Source of the DNA: CAYLZW01 sp964388085
GTDB lineage: Bacteria; Myxococcota; UBA727; CAYLZW01
Direction: 5' to 3'
NCBI GenBank assembly: GCA_964388085.1
Contig: CAYLZW010000132.1
Location: forward strand, 1-14,923
DNA: 14,923 nt
Each line of letters opens with the position of its first letter. The first letter of the stretch is position 1. The notes below the pieces were generated by a model. The model searched no databases. It was not told where the DNA came from and was given only the letters and a program-made list of their open reading frames with translations. The translations under genes were made by a program, and so were the position numbers. This document shows, piece after piece, positions 6,950 through 14,501 of this stretch.

Positions 6950-6973
6950 GCCAGGCAGCCTACCAGGCCTGGC
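6950..6973. promoter_or_regulatory. Inverted repeat upstream of the repeat lipoprotein gene
   Basis: In the 87-bp gap between the nucleotidyltransferase stop and the next minus-strand gene, GCCAGGC (6950-6956) and GCCTGGC (6967-6973) form a 7-bp inverted repeat with a 10-nt spacer. Part of it overlaps the perfect 10-bp palindrome CCAGGCCTGG (6963-6972). It lies just upstream of the ribosome-binding site at 6938-6942. It could be an operator or an mRNA hairpin limiting read-through or translation. No T-run is present. Confidence 0.35.
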
Positions 6974-7017
6974 GCCGTCCGCTCTCGTTTGGGCGCTCCG
7001 CGTGCCGGGCTCTTCGA

Positions 7018-8058
7018 TCAGGGACGTCCGGCGCGCGGGGGCACCTCGAGCCGGCAGGTGGGCGAGGCGATGGCGTCGCTGACGACGCCGTGCGCGATCG
7101 TGCCCGACTGCAGCACCGCGCGCTCCACGACGCTGCCGGCGCGTACGCGGCAGCGCTTGCCGACGACGGCGAAGGGACCGACGCGCGCCCCCGCCTCGAC
7201 GACGGCGCCGGCGTCGAGCAGCAGCGGAGCGCTGAGCTCGGCGCCCGGCGCGACCTCCGCGTCCTCGTGCACGAAGATCCGTTCCCGGGCGGCGTCGGCC
7301 GAGAAGCGCGCGAAGGGATCGAGGTGAGCGAGCCGCTCGGCGCCGGAGAGCAGCCGCAGGTTCGCCTCGAGCAGCCGCTCGGGCGTGCCCACGTCACAGA
7401 AGTAGCCCGGCACATCGAAGCCGAGCACGGTCCGCCCCTCGTCGAGCAGCCGCGGGTAGCCGTCGTCGTTGATGCCGCTCGCGCCCTCTGGCGGCAGCGC
7501 GGCGAGCACGTCCGGCTCGAGCACGTGCACGCCGCAGAACATCCGCTCGCGCGCCACCGGGCCGCGGTAGGCCGTGCGCCCGGCGAAGGTGCGCACGCGC
7601 CCGTGGTCGTCGGTGCCGATGACGCCGTAGCGCTCCTGCTCGGGGTCTTGCTTGAGGGCCAGCGTGGCGAGCGGGCGTCGCTCCTCGTGCAGCCGCACCA
7701 TCTGCCGCGTGTCGACGTCGATGAGCGCGTCGGCGTTCAGCAGCAGCGTCGGGCCGCTCAGGCCGCCGAGGCGATCGCGCATCTGCCGCGCGCCGCCGCC
7801 GGTGCCGAGGATCTCGGGCTCGTAGGAGTAGACCAGCTCGAGCTCGAAAAAGCGCGCCCCGAGGGCCTCCTCGATGGCAGGGTGGAGGTGGTGCGTGTTG
7901 AGCGCCACCCGCCGCGCGCCCGCCCGCCGCGCGTGCTCGAGCGCGAAGCACACGAGCGGCGTGCCGAGCACCTCGACGAGGGGCTTCGGCCGCTCGCCCG
8001 TGAGGGGCGACAGCCTCGTGCCGAGGCCGGCGGCCAGGATCATCGCGCTCTCGACCAT
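7018..8058 (-). CDS. Sugar-1-phosphate nucleotidyltransferase with left-handed beta-helix tail
   Basis: 346 residues from the ATG at 8058; an ATG five codons later (8043) is an equally good start. The frame stays open far upstream, but that extension is Arg/His-rich and lies over another gene. Residues 7-35 hold the nucleotide-binding signature AAGLGTRLSPLT followed by RPKPLVEVLGTPL (Lys25). GTGGGARQM (86-93) and LLLNADALID (Asp110, metal) follow, then CGVHVLEP and CDVGTPERLLEAN (Asp222). This is the GlmU/RfbA/MurU-like fold, which joins a nucleoside triphosphate and a sugar-1-phosphate to make an NDP-sugar and pyrophosphate. Residues about 261-330 carry hexapeptide-like turns (AEVAPGAEL, AVVEAGARVGPFAVVG) of a left-handed beta-helix. 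It acts in the cytoplasm, probably supplying an activated sugar for envelope polysaccharide; sugar and nucleotide cannot be fixed. It is divergent from the giant lipoprotein gene. Confidence 0.92.
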   Translation of the reverse strand: MVESAMILAAGLGTRLSPLTGERPKPLVEVLGTPLVCFALEHARRAGARRVALNTHHLHPAIEEALGARFFELELVYSYEPEILGTGGGARQMRDRLGGLSGPTLLLNADALIDVDTRQMVRLHEERRPLATLALKQDPEQERYGVIGTDDHGRVRTFAGRTAYRGPVARERMFCGVHVLEPDVLAALPPEGASGINDDGYPRLLDEGRTVLGFDVPGYFCDVGTPERLLEANLRLLSGAERLAHLDPFARFSADAARERIFVHEDAEVAPGAELSAPLLLDAGAVVEAGARVGPFAVVGKRCRVRAGSVVERAVLQSGTIAHGVVSDAIASPTCRLEVPPRAGRP

Positions 8059-8077
8059 GTCCGTCCGTCTACCACAC

Positions 8078-8099
8078 CGAGACAGTGAGCGAGGTCTCG
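8078..8099. promoter_or_regulatory. Inverted repeat near the nucleotidyltransferase start
   Basis: CGAGAC (8078-8083) and GTCTCG (8094-8099) form a perfect 6-bp inverted repeat with a 10-bp spacer, 20 bp upstream of the ATG at 8058. The size and position suit a dimeric repressor site, or a hairpin in the 5' leader of the nucleotidyltransferase mRNA. No clear -10/-35 pair for this gene can be recognised. Confidence 0.35.
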
Positions 8100-8108
8100 C
8101 CCGGCCTG

Positions 8109-8138
8109 TTGTCGAACGCCGGGGGTCGCTCTTATCAT
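8109..8138 (+). promoter_or_regulatory. Sigma70-like promoter for the giant lipoprotein gene
   Basis: TTGTCG at 8109-8114 (four of six to TTGACA) and TATCAT at 8133-8138 (five of six to TATAAT) are separated by 18 bp. The AT-rich TTATCAT stands out in a very GC-rich region. Transcription would start near 8145, giving a leader of about 31 nt that contains GGAGG at 8167-8171, 4 nt before the ATG at 8176. Confidence 0.55.
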
Positions 8139-8143
8139 CGCCG

Positions 8144-8160
8144 GATCGTCGACGACGATC
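8144..8160. promoter_or_regulatory. 17-bp inverted repeat at the predicted transcription start (candidate operator)
   Basis: GATCGTCG-A-CGACGATC is a perfect 8-bp inverted repeat around one central base. It lies at the predicted +1 of the promoter at 8109-8138, the classical place for a repressor to block initiation. As RNA it could also form a 7-bp stem with a 3-nt loop at the 5' end of the message. Its left half extends into a 13-mer, CGGATCGTCGACG (8142-8154), that also occurs at 1603-1615 in the convergent spacer. Confidence 0.5.
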
Positions 8161-8175
8161 GTGCTCGGAGGGTGA

Positions 8176-11100
8176 ATGCTCAGCTTGCTGCGATGCGCGA
8201 CGACGCTGATGGCGTTGTCGCTGCCCCTGTCCGCCTGCATCGTGGGTCCGACGAACCCCTGGGACGACGGCGCCCCGCCCGAGATCCAGGTGAAGGGCAC
8301 GCTGAGCGGCGCCGCCGCCTACCCGTCGGTGTCGGGAGAGGCGCCGCGCCCGCCCGACGGCATCAAGGTGAGCGTGCGCCAGGCCGGCTCCGACGAGGCC
8401 TTCGAGATCACCACCAGCGCCGCCGATGACGGCGCCTTCCGCTTCGAGGTGCCGCCGGGCAACTGGACCGTGCGCGCCGAGCACCCCGCCTTCGCCGCCG
8501 CGTCGCTCGGGCCGGTGCGCGTCTCGGCCGGCGACGACATCCCGGTCGACACGCTCGTGTTGCGCTTACCGAACGCGACCTCGTCGCTGAGCGGCCGCGT
8601 CGTCGCCCAGGGCGGGCTCACGGCGCAGGGCGTGGAGGTCTCGCTGCTGCACGACGCCGCCCTCGTCGGCTGCGGCGCGGTCGAGGCCAAGACCACCACG
8701 GACGCGAACGGCGCCTTCGTCTTCGATCCCGTGCGCCCGGGCCGCTACGTCGTGGTGGCGCGCACCGAAGGCGCCACCCTCGACATGCTCGCCGGCGAGG
8801 AGACGCTCGAGATCGGCAACGACGAGGACGCCACGCTGCCGCGCGATCTCGTCATCGAGCCGGGCACCTCGGTGGTCGAGATCGAGGCGGACGGTGTGCT
8901 GCCGTCGTCGACCACGCGCGCGACCGACCTCGTCGTGCACACGCGCGCGCTCGCGGGCATGGACGAGATCCAGCTCGGCGCGGATCCGACCTTCGATCCC
9001 TCTCTCGGCGGCACCGGCTGGCGGCCCTTCCAGCCCGAGACCGCCTTCGCGCTGCCGCCGCTCGAGGGCGACTGGACGGTGTTCGTGCAGCTCCGCGCGG
9101 GCTGCGTGACGAGCCCGCTGTACGCGGCGCGCGTGCTGTTCGATCCGAACGCGCCCGAGATCGTCTCGGCGCAGGCCGGCACCACCGTCATCGACCCGCT
9201 CGTGCCCGAGCGGCCGCTGGCCGTGGTGGGCGCCGGACAGGCGGGCGTGCCGCTCACGTTCACGGTCATCGACGAGAGCGGCGTGGCCGCGCTGCGCTTC
9301 TCGCTGCTCGACGGCGCGGTGACGTCGGAGCAGTCCGTCACGGTGACGCCGCAGCCGGGCCAATCGGTGGTGCGCGCCACGGCGGACATCCCGGTGGAGG
9401 AGGGTCGTTACACGCTCACCGTCGAGCTGGTCGACGTGGCCGGCAACGTCACGCCGGCCGCGGCCGCTCCCGTCGTCGACGTGCTGCGGGACGTGAGCGC
9501 GCCCACGACGCCCTTGCCGACGGCCGCGCACCTCGAGGTGGTGGGCACGACGGCCGTCATCTGGCTCGAAGAGCGCGAGTGCCAGGACGGCACGCGCGCG
9601 CCGGTGTGCGAGGTGAACCCGCACCCGGACGGGCTCTATCGCGTGCGCGGCGGCGCGCTGCTCGACTTCGTGCCCTTCGCGGCGCCCCCGTTCGAGGTGC
9701 CGCTCGCCGGCGAGGAGAGCTCGGTCATCGAGATCGTCGCCGTCGACGCCGCGGGCTACACCTCGCCGGGCGCCGGCCGCGTGGACGTGGAGCGCCACGT
9801 GCCGACGACGGTGTTCACGGCGCCGCTCAACAAGGAGCTCGGCGGCTGGAAGATCCCGAACGCGTACTGGAACAGCCTCGACGGCTTCATCGACCAGCCG
9901 CCCGGCGAGCCGGCCGCCTTCTACGAGACGCCCGCGCTCTTTGCCACGAGCGGCACCGCGTTCTTCTCGCTGCGCGCGCGCCATGACGCCGTCGGGCCGC
10001 ACAACAGCTACCTGCTCGCGCAGCCGGCCGAGGCGCCCGACGTCGGTACGCGCTGGGCGACGTCGGCCTACCCCGAGGCCATCCGCAAGCTGAGCTACGC
10101 CTGCAGCGACAGCACCTGCTACGACACCTACTCGCGCGGCGCCGGCGCGCTCGGCGCGGGCAGCGGCGCGCTCACCTGGCTCGAGCGCATCGGCTTTGGC
10201 TCGACCTCGCCGCAGCGGCCCTTGCGCTACGTGCTGCACGGCGACGCCGACGGGCGCTACGACATCCGCGGCCCCGAGACCGACATGAAGACGACGTACA
10301 AGCTCGACCGCGAAGGTGAGCCGGCGCCGGGCTACTTCGACTGGGAGCTCTGCAAGACGCGCGGTCGCGCGCGCTGCAGCGAGGACGCCTTCGCCTGGGC
10401 GCCGCTGAACCAGCCCGCGCCCTTCGCCACCGCCTTCGATGGTCGGCGCCTCGTGACGGCGGGGGCCACGCAGACGCTGCAGCGCATCACCGGCGCCGAC
10501 GAGGGCCAGGTCACCGTCAGCGGGCCACACGTGGTGGCCGCGGTGCTCGAGCCCGTGGACGGCTTCGGCGTGCGCGCCGCGCCGCTGATCGGCGGCGTCG
10601 GCGTGCGCATCGGGGTTCCCGCCGGCACCGTGCTCTATGGCGTGTTCTACGAGTACTACGACTCCTACGAGATCTGGGAGCTGAGCGGCGCGACGCCCAA
10701 CGTCGTCGCGCATGTGGCCAAGGGCGGCGGCGAGGAGCTGATCCTCGCGCCGCACGGCTTCTCCGGCGCGGAGGCGCCCATCGCGGTCGGCGTGTTCATC
10801 CCGCCCGGCGTGACCGCGCAGGTCCCTCGCGTCAGCGTCGAGCCCGCGGGCCCTCCCTACCGCGTCGCCGGCATGATCGATCGCGCGGTGCCGGCCAACA
10901 GCGAGGACGAGGACCTCGACGCGCAAGGCAGCAGCTACGTAGACGACAGCGGACGTACGCTCGATCTCGCGGTGTTCCTCACCGAGCGCGACCGCGCGGG
11001 GCTCGGCGGCATCTCCGGCCTCAGCCTGATGGACCTCGGCCAGGACCTCCTGCCGAGCGCGACCGTGCCGAGCGTCAGCGACGTCAGCTCTGATCCCGAG

Positions 11101-14100
11101 CTGCGTGCGGCGCTCGCCGACGAGCTGCACGGACAGCTCAGCACCACCTCGCTCGCCCCCCTCACGCTCGCCACCGCGAGCGACGACTCCGTCGACACCG
11201 TGCCCCTGAAGGGCTGTGCCATGGTGGTGCGGCCGAAGACCGACGTGCAATTGCGCGGCGTCGTCGTCGAGGGCGGAGGTCACCTCGACGACCTCGGCAT
11301 CCGCGTGTGGGAGCGCGGACCGGCCACCAGCATCGGCCGCTACGAGGCCGCCCACGTGAACCCGCAGGACTACGGGGCGTCGGCCGAGTACTTCGAGTCG
11401 ACCTCGCCCGTGGCCTGCTACTACGCCCCGCCCGTCGTGCTCGAGAGCGCCAACGCCAGCGGCACGGCGACGGTCGCCGGCGCCGTCAACGACACCCTCG
11501 TCTTCGACAAGGAGCTGCCGGACGCGCTCGACACCGTCACCGACGCGGGCGTGCTGGCCGCGTACGGAGACCTCGCCTACGCGAACCTCGACGATCCCAA
11601 CGACGAGGGCTGGCCCGTGAGCCCCGGTGACCGCATCGTGGCCCGGCTGAGCGGCGACCCGAACCTCGACATCGACATGTACCTGCGCTGGAACGCGCGC
11701 GCGGGCACCACCTACAACACCTACACGACCTACTCGGCGGGCTACTCCAGCGACGAGCTCATCGACATCGTGGCGCCCGACAGCGCCGAGCGCGTCTACA
11801 TCACGCTGAAGTCCTTCGACGCCGCCGCGCCCTGGAACCTGACGGTGATCAAGGCCGAGCCGAAGCTCCAGCAGATCGCGAGCTACGACGTGGTGCCCGG
11901 TGACGTCGTGCGCACCACGGTCACGCTCGGGGCCGAGGGCAACCCGGACCTGTACGTGCGCTTCGGCCAGGAGCCCACGCTCGAGGAGTTCGACTGCGAG
12001 CAGGCCAGCTACTACTACGACGAGGTCTGTGAGATCACCGCCACCGCGGCCGGCAAGGTCTACGTGGCCGTGCTCGAGAACGACGCGCCCATCGCCTACG
12101 ACGTCAGCACCGACATCGTGCAGCCCACCGTCGTGGAGGTCGGCAGCTACGCGGTCTCGCCGGCGAACCTCATCAACGTCGAGATCACGAGCGACTACGC
12201 CGCCGTGGCGCGCGTGCGCTTCGACGACGCCGGCGTGTGGCTGCCGCTCGCGTGCGAGACCGTCATCGGCGCCTCGAGCTGCGGGATCACGGTGCCGGGC
12301 AGCGCCACCAGCGCGGCCATCGGCGTCGCCGCCCTCGAGCAGGAGACGCCCTTCGAGGTGACGACGACGGTGACCAAGGTGGGCTGTGATCGGGCGCAGG
12401 CCGGCGATCCCGTCTACGGCAACTACCTGAGCGGCGTCCTGCGCGAGGGCCGCCACTACCTCATCACGGTCGGGGACGGCATCGGCTACTCCTCGATCCA
12501 CGACTGGCCCGAGGACGGGCCCGCGGTGCGCTACGGTCCGCTCGCGCCGAGCAACGCCTACCTCGACATGCTGGGCGTCGCGACGCAGGTCTCGCCCGTG
12601 TTCATCGGCGGCGAAGGGCAGCTCGTCGAGCAGCTCGACGCCAGCGCCTCCACCTGCCGGCTCGAGCTGGACGTCTCGCCGAGCGCGCAGGTCATCCGGC
12701 CGGTGCTCGGCGACACGCAGGCGGCGGCGGTACAGCGGGTGCAGCGCGCTGACGGCGGCGTCGACACGAGCGTCATCAGCGCCGCGCTGAGCGCGCGTGA
12801 GGTGCGCCAGCAGCGCGCGCCCGCCGTCGTGCAGGCGCTCCCCCCCGGCCACGAGGTGGCCGCCCTCGACTTCTACGGCGACGATCTCGTCTGGTTGGCG
12901 CACGACGAAGAGCACCGGCGCGCCAGCGTGTGGCGCTCGTTCGCCGGCGTGTACCCGCCCGGCGCGCCCTGCGAGGTGCATCGCTTCCCCGCCGACGAGC
13001 GCATCGCCGCCGCCGACCTCGACGCGGGCCGCCTGCTGGTCGCCTCGCAGCGCTCGGGGCGCCGCACCCTCACGAGCTACGCGCTCATGGACGGCGCGGC
13101 CTGCATGGCGCTGCGCCCGCAGAGCAGCCTCGCCATCGACGTGCTGCCGAGCGCGCTGGTGGTGGACGGGCGCGACGCGTTCTTGTGGCGTGATCGCAGC
13201 AGCACGGACGGCGGGGCGCTCCTCTACCTCAGCATGCGCGAGCTGACGCCGCTGTACAGCAGCGGCACCGAGCAGGTGCTCGGCTTCGACGCGCGCGGCG
13301 CCGACACGGCCTTCTCGCTCTACGACGACATCTCGGCCACGGGGCGGCTGCTGCTCGTGAGCGCGGACGCGTCTTCCGGCGCGCTGCGGTCGACCACCAC
13401 GCTCGCGGCCGACGGGCCGCGTTGGCATCCGCGCTTCGCGGGCGAGGCGGTCGTCTCCGTGCGGCGGAGCGCTCCGGACGGCGCGGGGGACGAGCGCCCC
13501 GAGGTGGTGCTGCGTCCGCTCGACGACGGCGCCTTCGCGAGCGCCGGCGAGACGACGCTCGCGGGGGCAGCCGCCTACTTCGCCGGCGCCGAGCCCTACG
13601 ATCCCGAGGACCCGGCGGCGTGGAGCGAGCAGGTGCTGCTCGAGGGCGGCGCTGACAACGTCGTCGTGCTCGGTCAGGACGCCGACGGCGTGCGCCGGCT
13701 GGCGATCTTCCGCCTGAACGGGGCGCCGTCGTCGTGGAGCGGCCTCGCGCCCGAGCACGAGATGCGCCTCGAGGCGCAGGGGCCGGCGCCGGCGCTCGAG
13801 CGCGTCTCGGTGGCGACCGATCTCGTGGTCGTCACCTTCAAGGACGGCAACCGGCCGCTCGTGCTGCACCGCAACTCCACCGACGCGGTGTCGACGTGGG
13901 ACGAGCTCGGCAGCGGCACCCTCGACGAGGAGCGCGTGCTCGGCGTCTACGAGGACCAGCTGCTGCTGATGAAGTACCCGGGCAACCTCTACGTGGAGCG
14001 GCCGCCGCTGTTCGTGGAGCTGTTCTTGCGCGATCCGAGCACCGCGCTGCCGCTGCCGGGCGCGCCCATCACCGCGCTCGGCCGCCTCCCGGCCGAGACC

Positions 14101-14361
14101 TATCTGCGGCCCTTCGCCTTCGTCGGCCCCGGCGTGGACGGGGCGCTCTCCTTCTACGACGAGAGCGCCAGCGTGCCGGTGCTCTGGCGTCTCGACGATA
14201 ACGGCTTCGCCGTGCGCGACGACGGCGGGCACCGGCCGCTGACCGAAGGGATGACCGGCAGCGGCCTCGCCGCCGCACCGCGCTCGTCGGGGGACGCGCT
14301 GTATTTCTTGCGCCGGCAGGAGGGCGGCGTGTCTTTGATGCGCTATCGCAGCGAGCCCTGA
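8176..14361 (+). CDS. Giant modular surface lipoprotein (2,061 residues)
   Basis: The ATG at 8176 follows GGAGG at 8167-8171. The signal peptide ends LPLSAC with Cys21 lipidated. Regions in order, by eye: two carboxypeptidase regulatory-like beta-sandwiches (about 36-132 and 136-229; note GAFRFEVPPGNWTVRA and GAFVFDPVRPGRYVVVA); three Ig/FN3-like domains (about 232-332, 339-428, 431-542; YTLTVELVDVAGNVTP is typical); a long unassigned region (about 543-1150) with the cysteine pair CSDSTC; three consecutive PPC-like domains (about 1151-1226, 1234-1314, 1319-1404; SGDPNLDIDMYLRW and GNPDLYVRFG are typical); a short linker domain; and a C-terminal series of eight or nine strands-and-turns repeats (about 1552-2060; DDLVWLAHDEE, GRLLVASQRS, TDLVVVTFKDG) read as a beta-propeller. 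No protease or other catalytic motif is seen. Adhesion, ligand binding or scaffolding at the outer membrane is likely. No neighbour tells the partner. Confidence 0.88.
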   Translation: MLSLLRCATTLMALSLPLSACIVGPTNPWDDGAPPEIQVKGTLSGAAAYPSVSGEAPRPPDGIKVSVRQAGSDEAFEITTSAADDGAFRFEVPPGNWTVRAEHPAFAAASLGPVRVSAGDDIPVDTLVLRLPNATSSLSGRVVAQGGLTAQGVEVSLLHDAALVGCGAVEAKTTTDANGAFVFDPVRPGRYVVVARTEGATLDMLAGEETLEIGNDEDATLPRDLVIEPGTSVVEIEADGVLPSSTTRATDLVVHTRALAGMDEIQLGADPTFDPSLGGTGWRPFQPETAFALPPLEGDWTVFVQLRAGCVTSPLYAARVLFDPNAPEIVSAQAGTTVIDPLVPERPLAVVGAGQAGVPLTFTVIDESGVAALRFSLLDGAVTSEQSVTVTPQPGQSVVRATADIPVEEGRYTLTVELVDVAGNVTPAAAAPVVDVLRDVSAPTTPLPTAAHLEVVGTTAVIWLEERECQDGTRAPVCEVNPHPDGLYRVRGGALLDFVPFAAPPFEVPLAGEESSVIEIVAVDAAGYTSPGAGRVDVERHVPTTVFTAPLNKELGGWKIPNAYWNSLDGFIDQPPGEPAAFYETPALFATSGTAFFSLRARHDAVGPHNSYLLAQPAEAPDVGTRWATSAYPEAIRKLSYACSDSTCYDTYSRGAGALGAGSGALTWLERIGFGSTSPQRPLRYVLHGDADGRYDIRGPETDMKTTYKLDREGEPAPGYFDWELCKTRGRARCSEDAFAWAPLNQPAPFATAFDGRRLVTAGATQTLQRITGADEGQVTVSGPHVVAAVLEPVDGFGVRAAPLIGGVGVRIGVPAGTVLYGVFYEYYDSYEIWELSGATPNVVAHVAKGGGEELILAPHGFSGAEAPIAVGVFIPPGVTAQVPRVSVEPAGPPYRVAGMIDRAVPANSEDEDLDAQGSSYVDDSGRTLDLAVFLTERDRAGLGGISGLSLMDLGQDLLPSATVPSVSDVSSDPELRAALADELHGQLSTTSLAPLTLATASDDSVDTVPLKGCAMVVRPKTDVQLRGVVVEGGGHLDDLGIRVWERGPATSIGRYEAAHVNPQDYGASAEYFESTSPVACYYAPPVVLESANASGTATVAGAVNDTLVFDKELPDALDTVTDAGVLAAYGDLAYANLDDPNDEGWPVSPGDRIVARLSGDPNLDIDMYLRWNARAGTTYNTYTTYSAGYSSDELIDIVAPDSAERVYITLKSFDAAAPWNLTVIKAEPKLQQIASYDVVPGDVVRTTVTLGAEGNPDLYVRFGQEPTLEEFDCEQASYYYDEVCEITATAAGKVYVAVLENDAPIAYDVSTDIVQPTVVEVGSYAVSPANLINVEITSDYAAVARVRFDDAGVWLPLACETVIGASSCGITVPGSATSAAIGVAALEQETPFEVTTTVTKVGCDRAQAGDPVYGNYLSGVLREGRHYLITVGDGIGYSSIHDWPEDGPAVRYGPLAPSNAYLDMLGVATQVSPVFIGGEGQLVEQLDASASTCRLELDVSPSAQVIRPVLGDTQAAAVQRVQRADGGVDTSVISAALSAREVRQQRAPAVVQALPPGHEVAALDFYGDDLVWLAHDEEHRRASVWRSFAGVYPPGAPCEVHRFPADERIAAADLDAGRLLVASQRSGRRTLTSYALMDGAACMALRPQSSLAIDVLPSALVVDGRDAFLWRDRSSTDGGALLYLSMRELTPLYSSGTEQVLGFDARGADTAFSLYDDISATGRLLLVSADASSGALRSTTTLAADGPRWHPRFAGEAVVSVRRSAPDGAGDERPEVVLRPLDDGAFASAGETTLAGAAAYFAGAEPYDPEDPAAWSEQVLLEGGADNVVVLGQDADGVRRLAIFRLNGAPSSWSGLAPEHEMRLEAQGPAPALERVSVATDLVVVTFKDGNRPLVLHRNSTDAVSTWDELGSGTLDEERVLGVYEDQLLLMKYPGNLYVERPPLFVELFLRDPSTALPLPGAPITALGRLPAETYLRPFAFVGPGVDGALSFYDESASVPVLWRLDDNGFAVRDDGGHRPLTEGMTGSGLAAAPRSSGDALYFLRRQEGGVSLMRYRSEP

Positions 14362-14398
14362 GTCAGGCCCCTGCGCGTCGTCAAAGCGGCGCAAGGCG

Positions 14399-14427
14399 TT
14401 TACAACCGCAGGCACCGGGGCTTTAAG
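14399..14427 (+). promoter_or_regulatory. Sigma70-like promoter for fbaB
   Basis: TTTACA at 14399-14404 (five of six to TTGACA) and TTTAAG at 14422-14427 (four of six to TATAAT), with a 17-bp spacer, lie in the 140-bp gap (14362-14501) after the giant lipoprotein gene. A start near 14434 would give a leader of about 68 nt. It suggests fbaB has its own transcript rather than depending on read-through. Confidence 0.5.
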
Positions 14428-14454
14428 GACGGCGTCTCTGTGCGCGCGTCCTTA
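14424..14454. promoter_or_regulatory. Inverted repeat overlapping the fbaB -10 region
   Basis: TAAGGACG (14424-14431) and CGTCCTTA (14447-14454) are a perfect 8-bp inverted repeat with a 15-bp spacer. The left arm overlaps the proposed -10 hexamer and the right arm lies about 13 bp downstream of the predicted start. It may be an operator for a dimeric regulator. Alternatively the stem, which can be extended inward with one bulged base, could end the upstream transcript; the lack of a T-run speaks against a standard terminator. Confidence 0.4.
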
Positions 14455-14501
14455 CGCTGCGTCGTTCCCGTCCGTCCTCTCAGCACAGCAGGTGGTGAAC
14501 C

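Noticed and set aside
6175..8088. Plus-strand open frame of 637 codons across the nucleotidyltransferase and repeat lipoprotein genes
   Set aside because: It is antisense to two well-supported genes and composition-driven; no motif was found.
8059..8484. N-terminal extension of the nucleotidyltransferase frame to 8484
   Set aside because: The extension is Arg/Gly/His-rich, overlaps the divergent lipoprotein gene and its promoter, and the family's proteins start just before the AAGLGTRL motif.
8566..14415. Open frame of 1,949 codons on the minus strand, antisense to the giant lipoprotein gene
   Set aside because: Its translation is Arg/His/Val/Gly-rich without any domain or signal peptide, while the plus-strand frame has a ribosome-binding site, lipobox and recognisable domains. 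Very high GC at third positions removes stops from the opposite strand.
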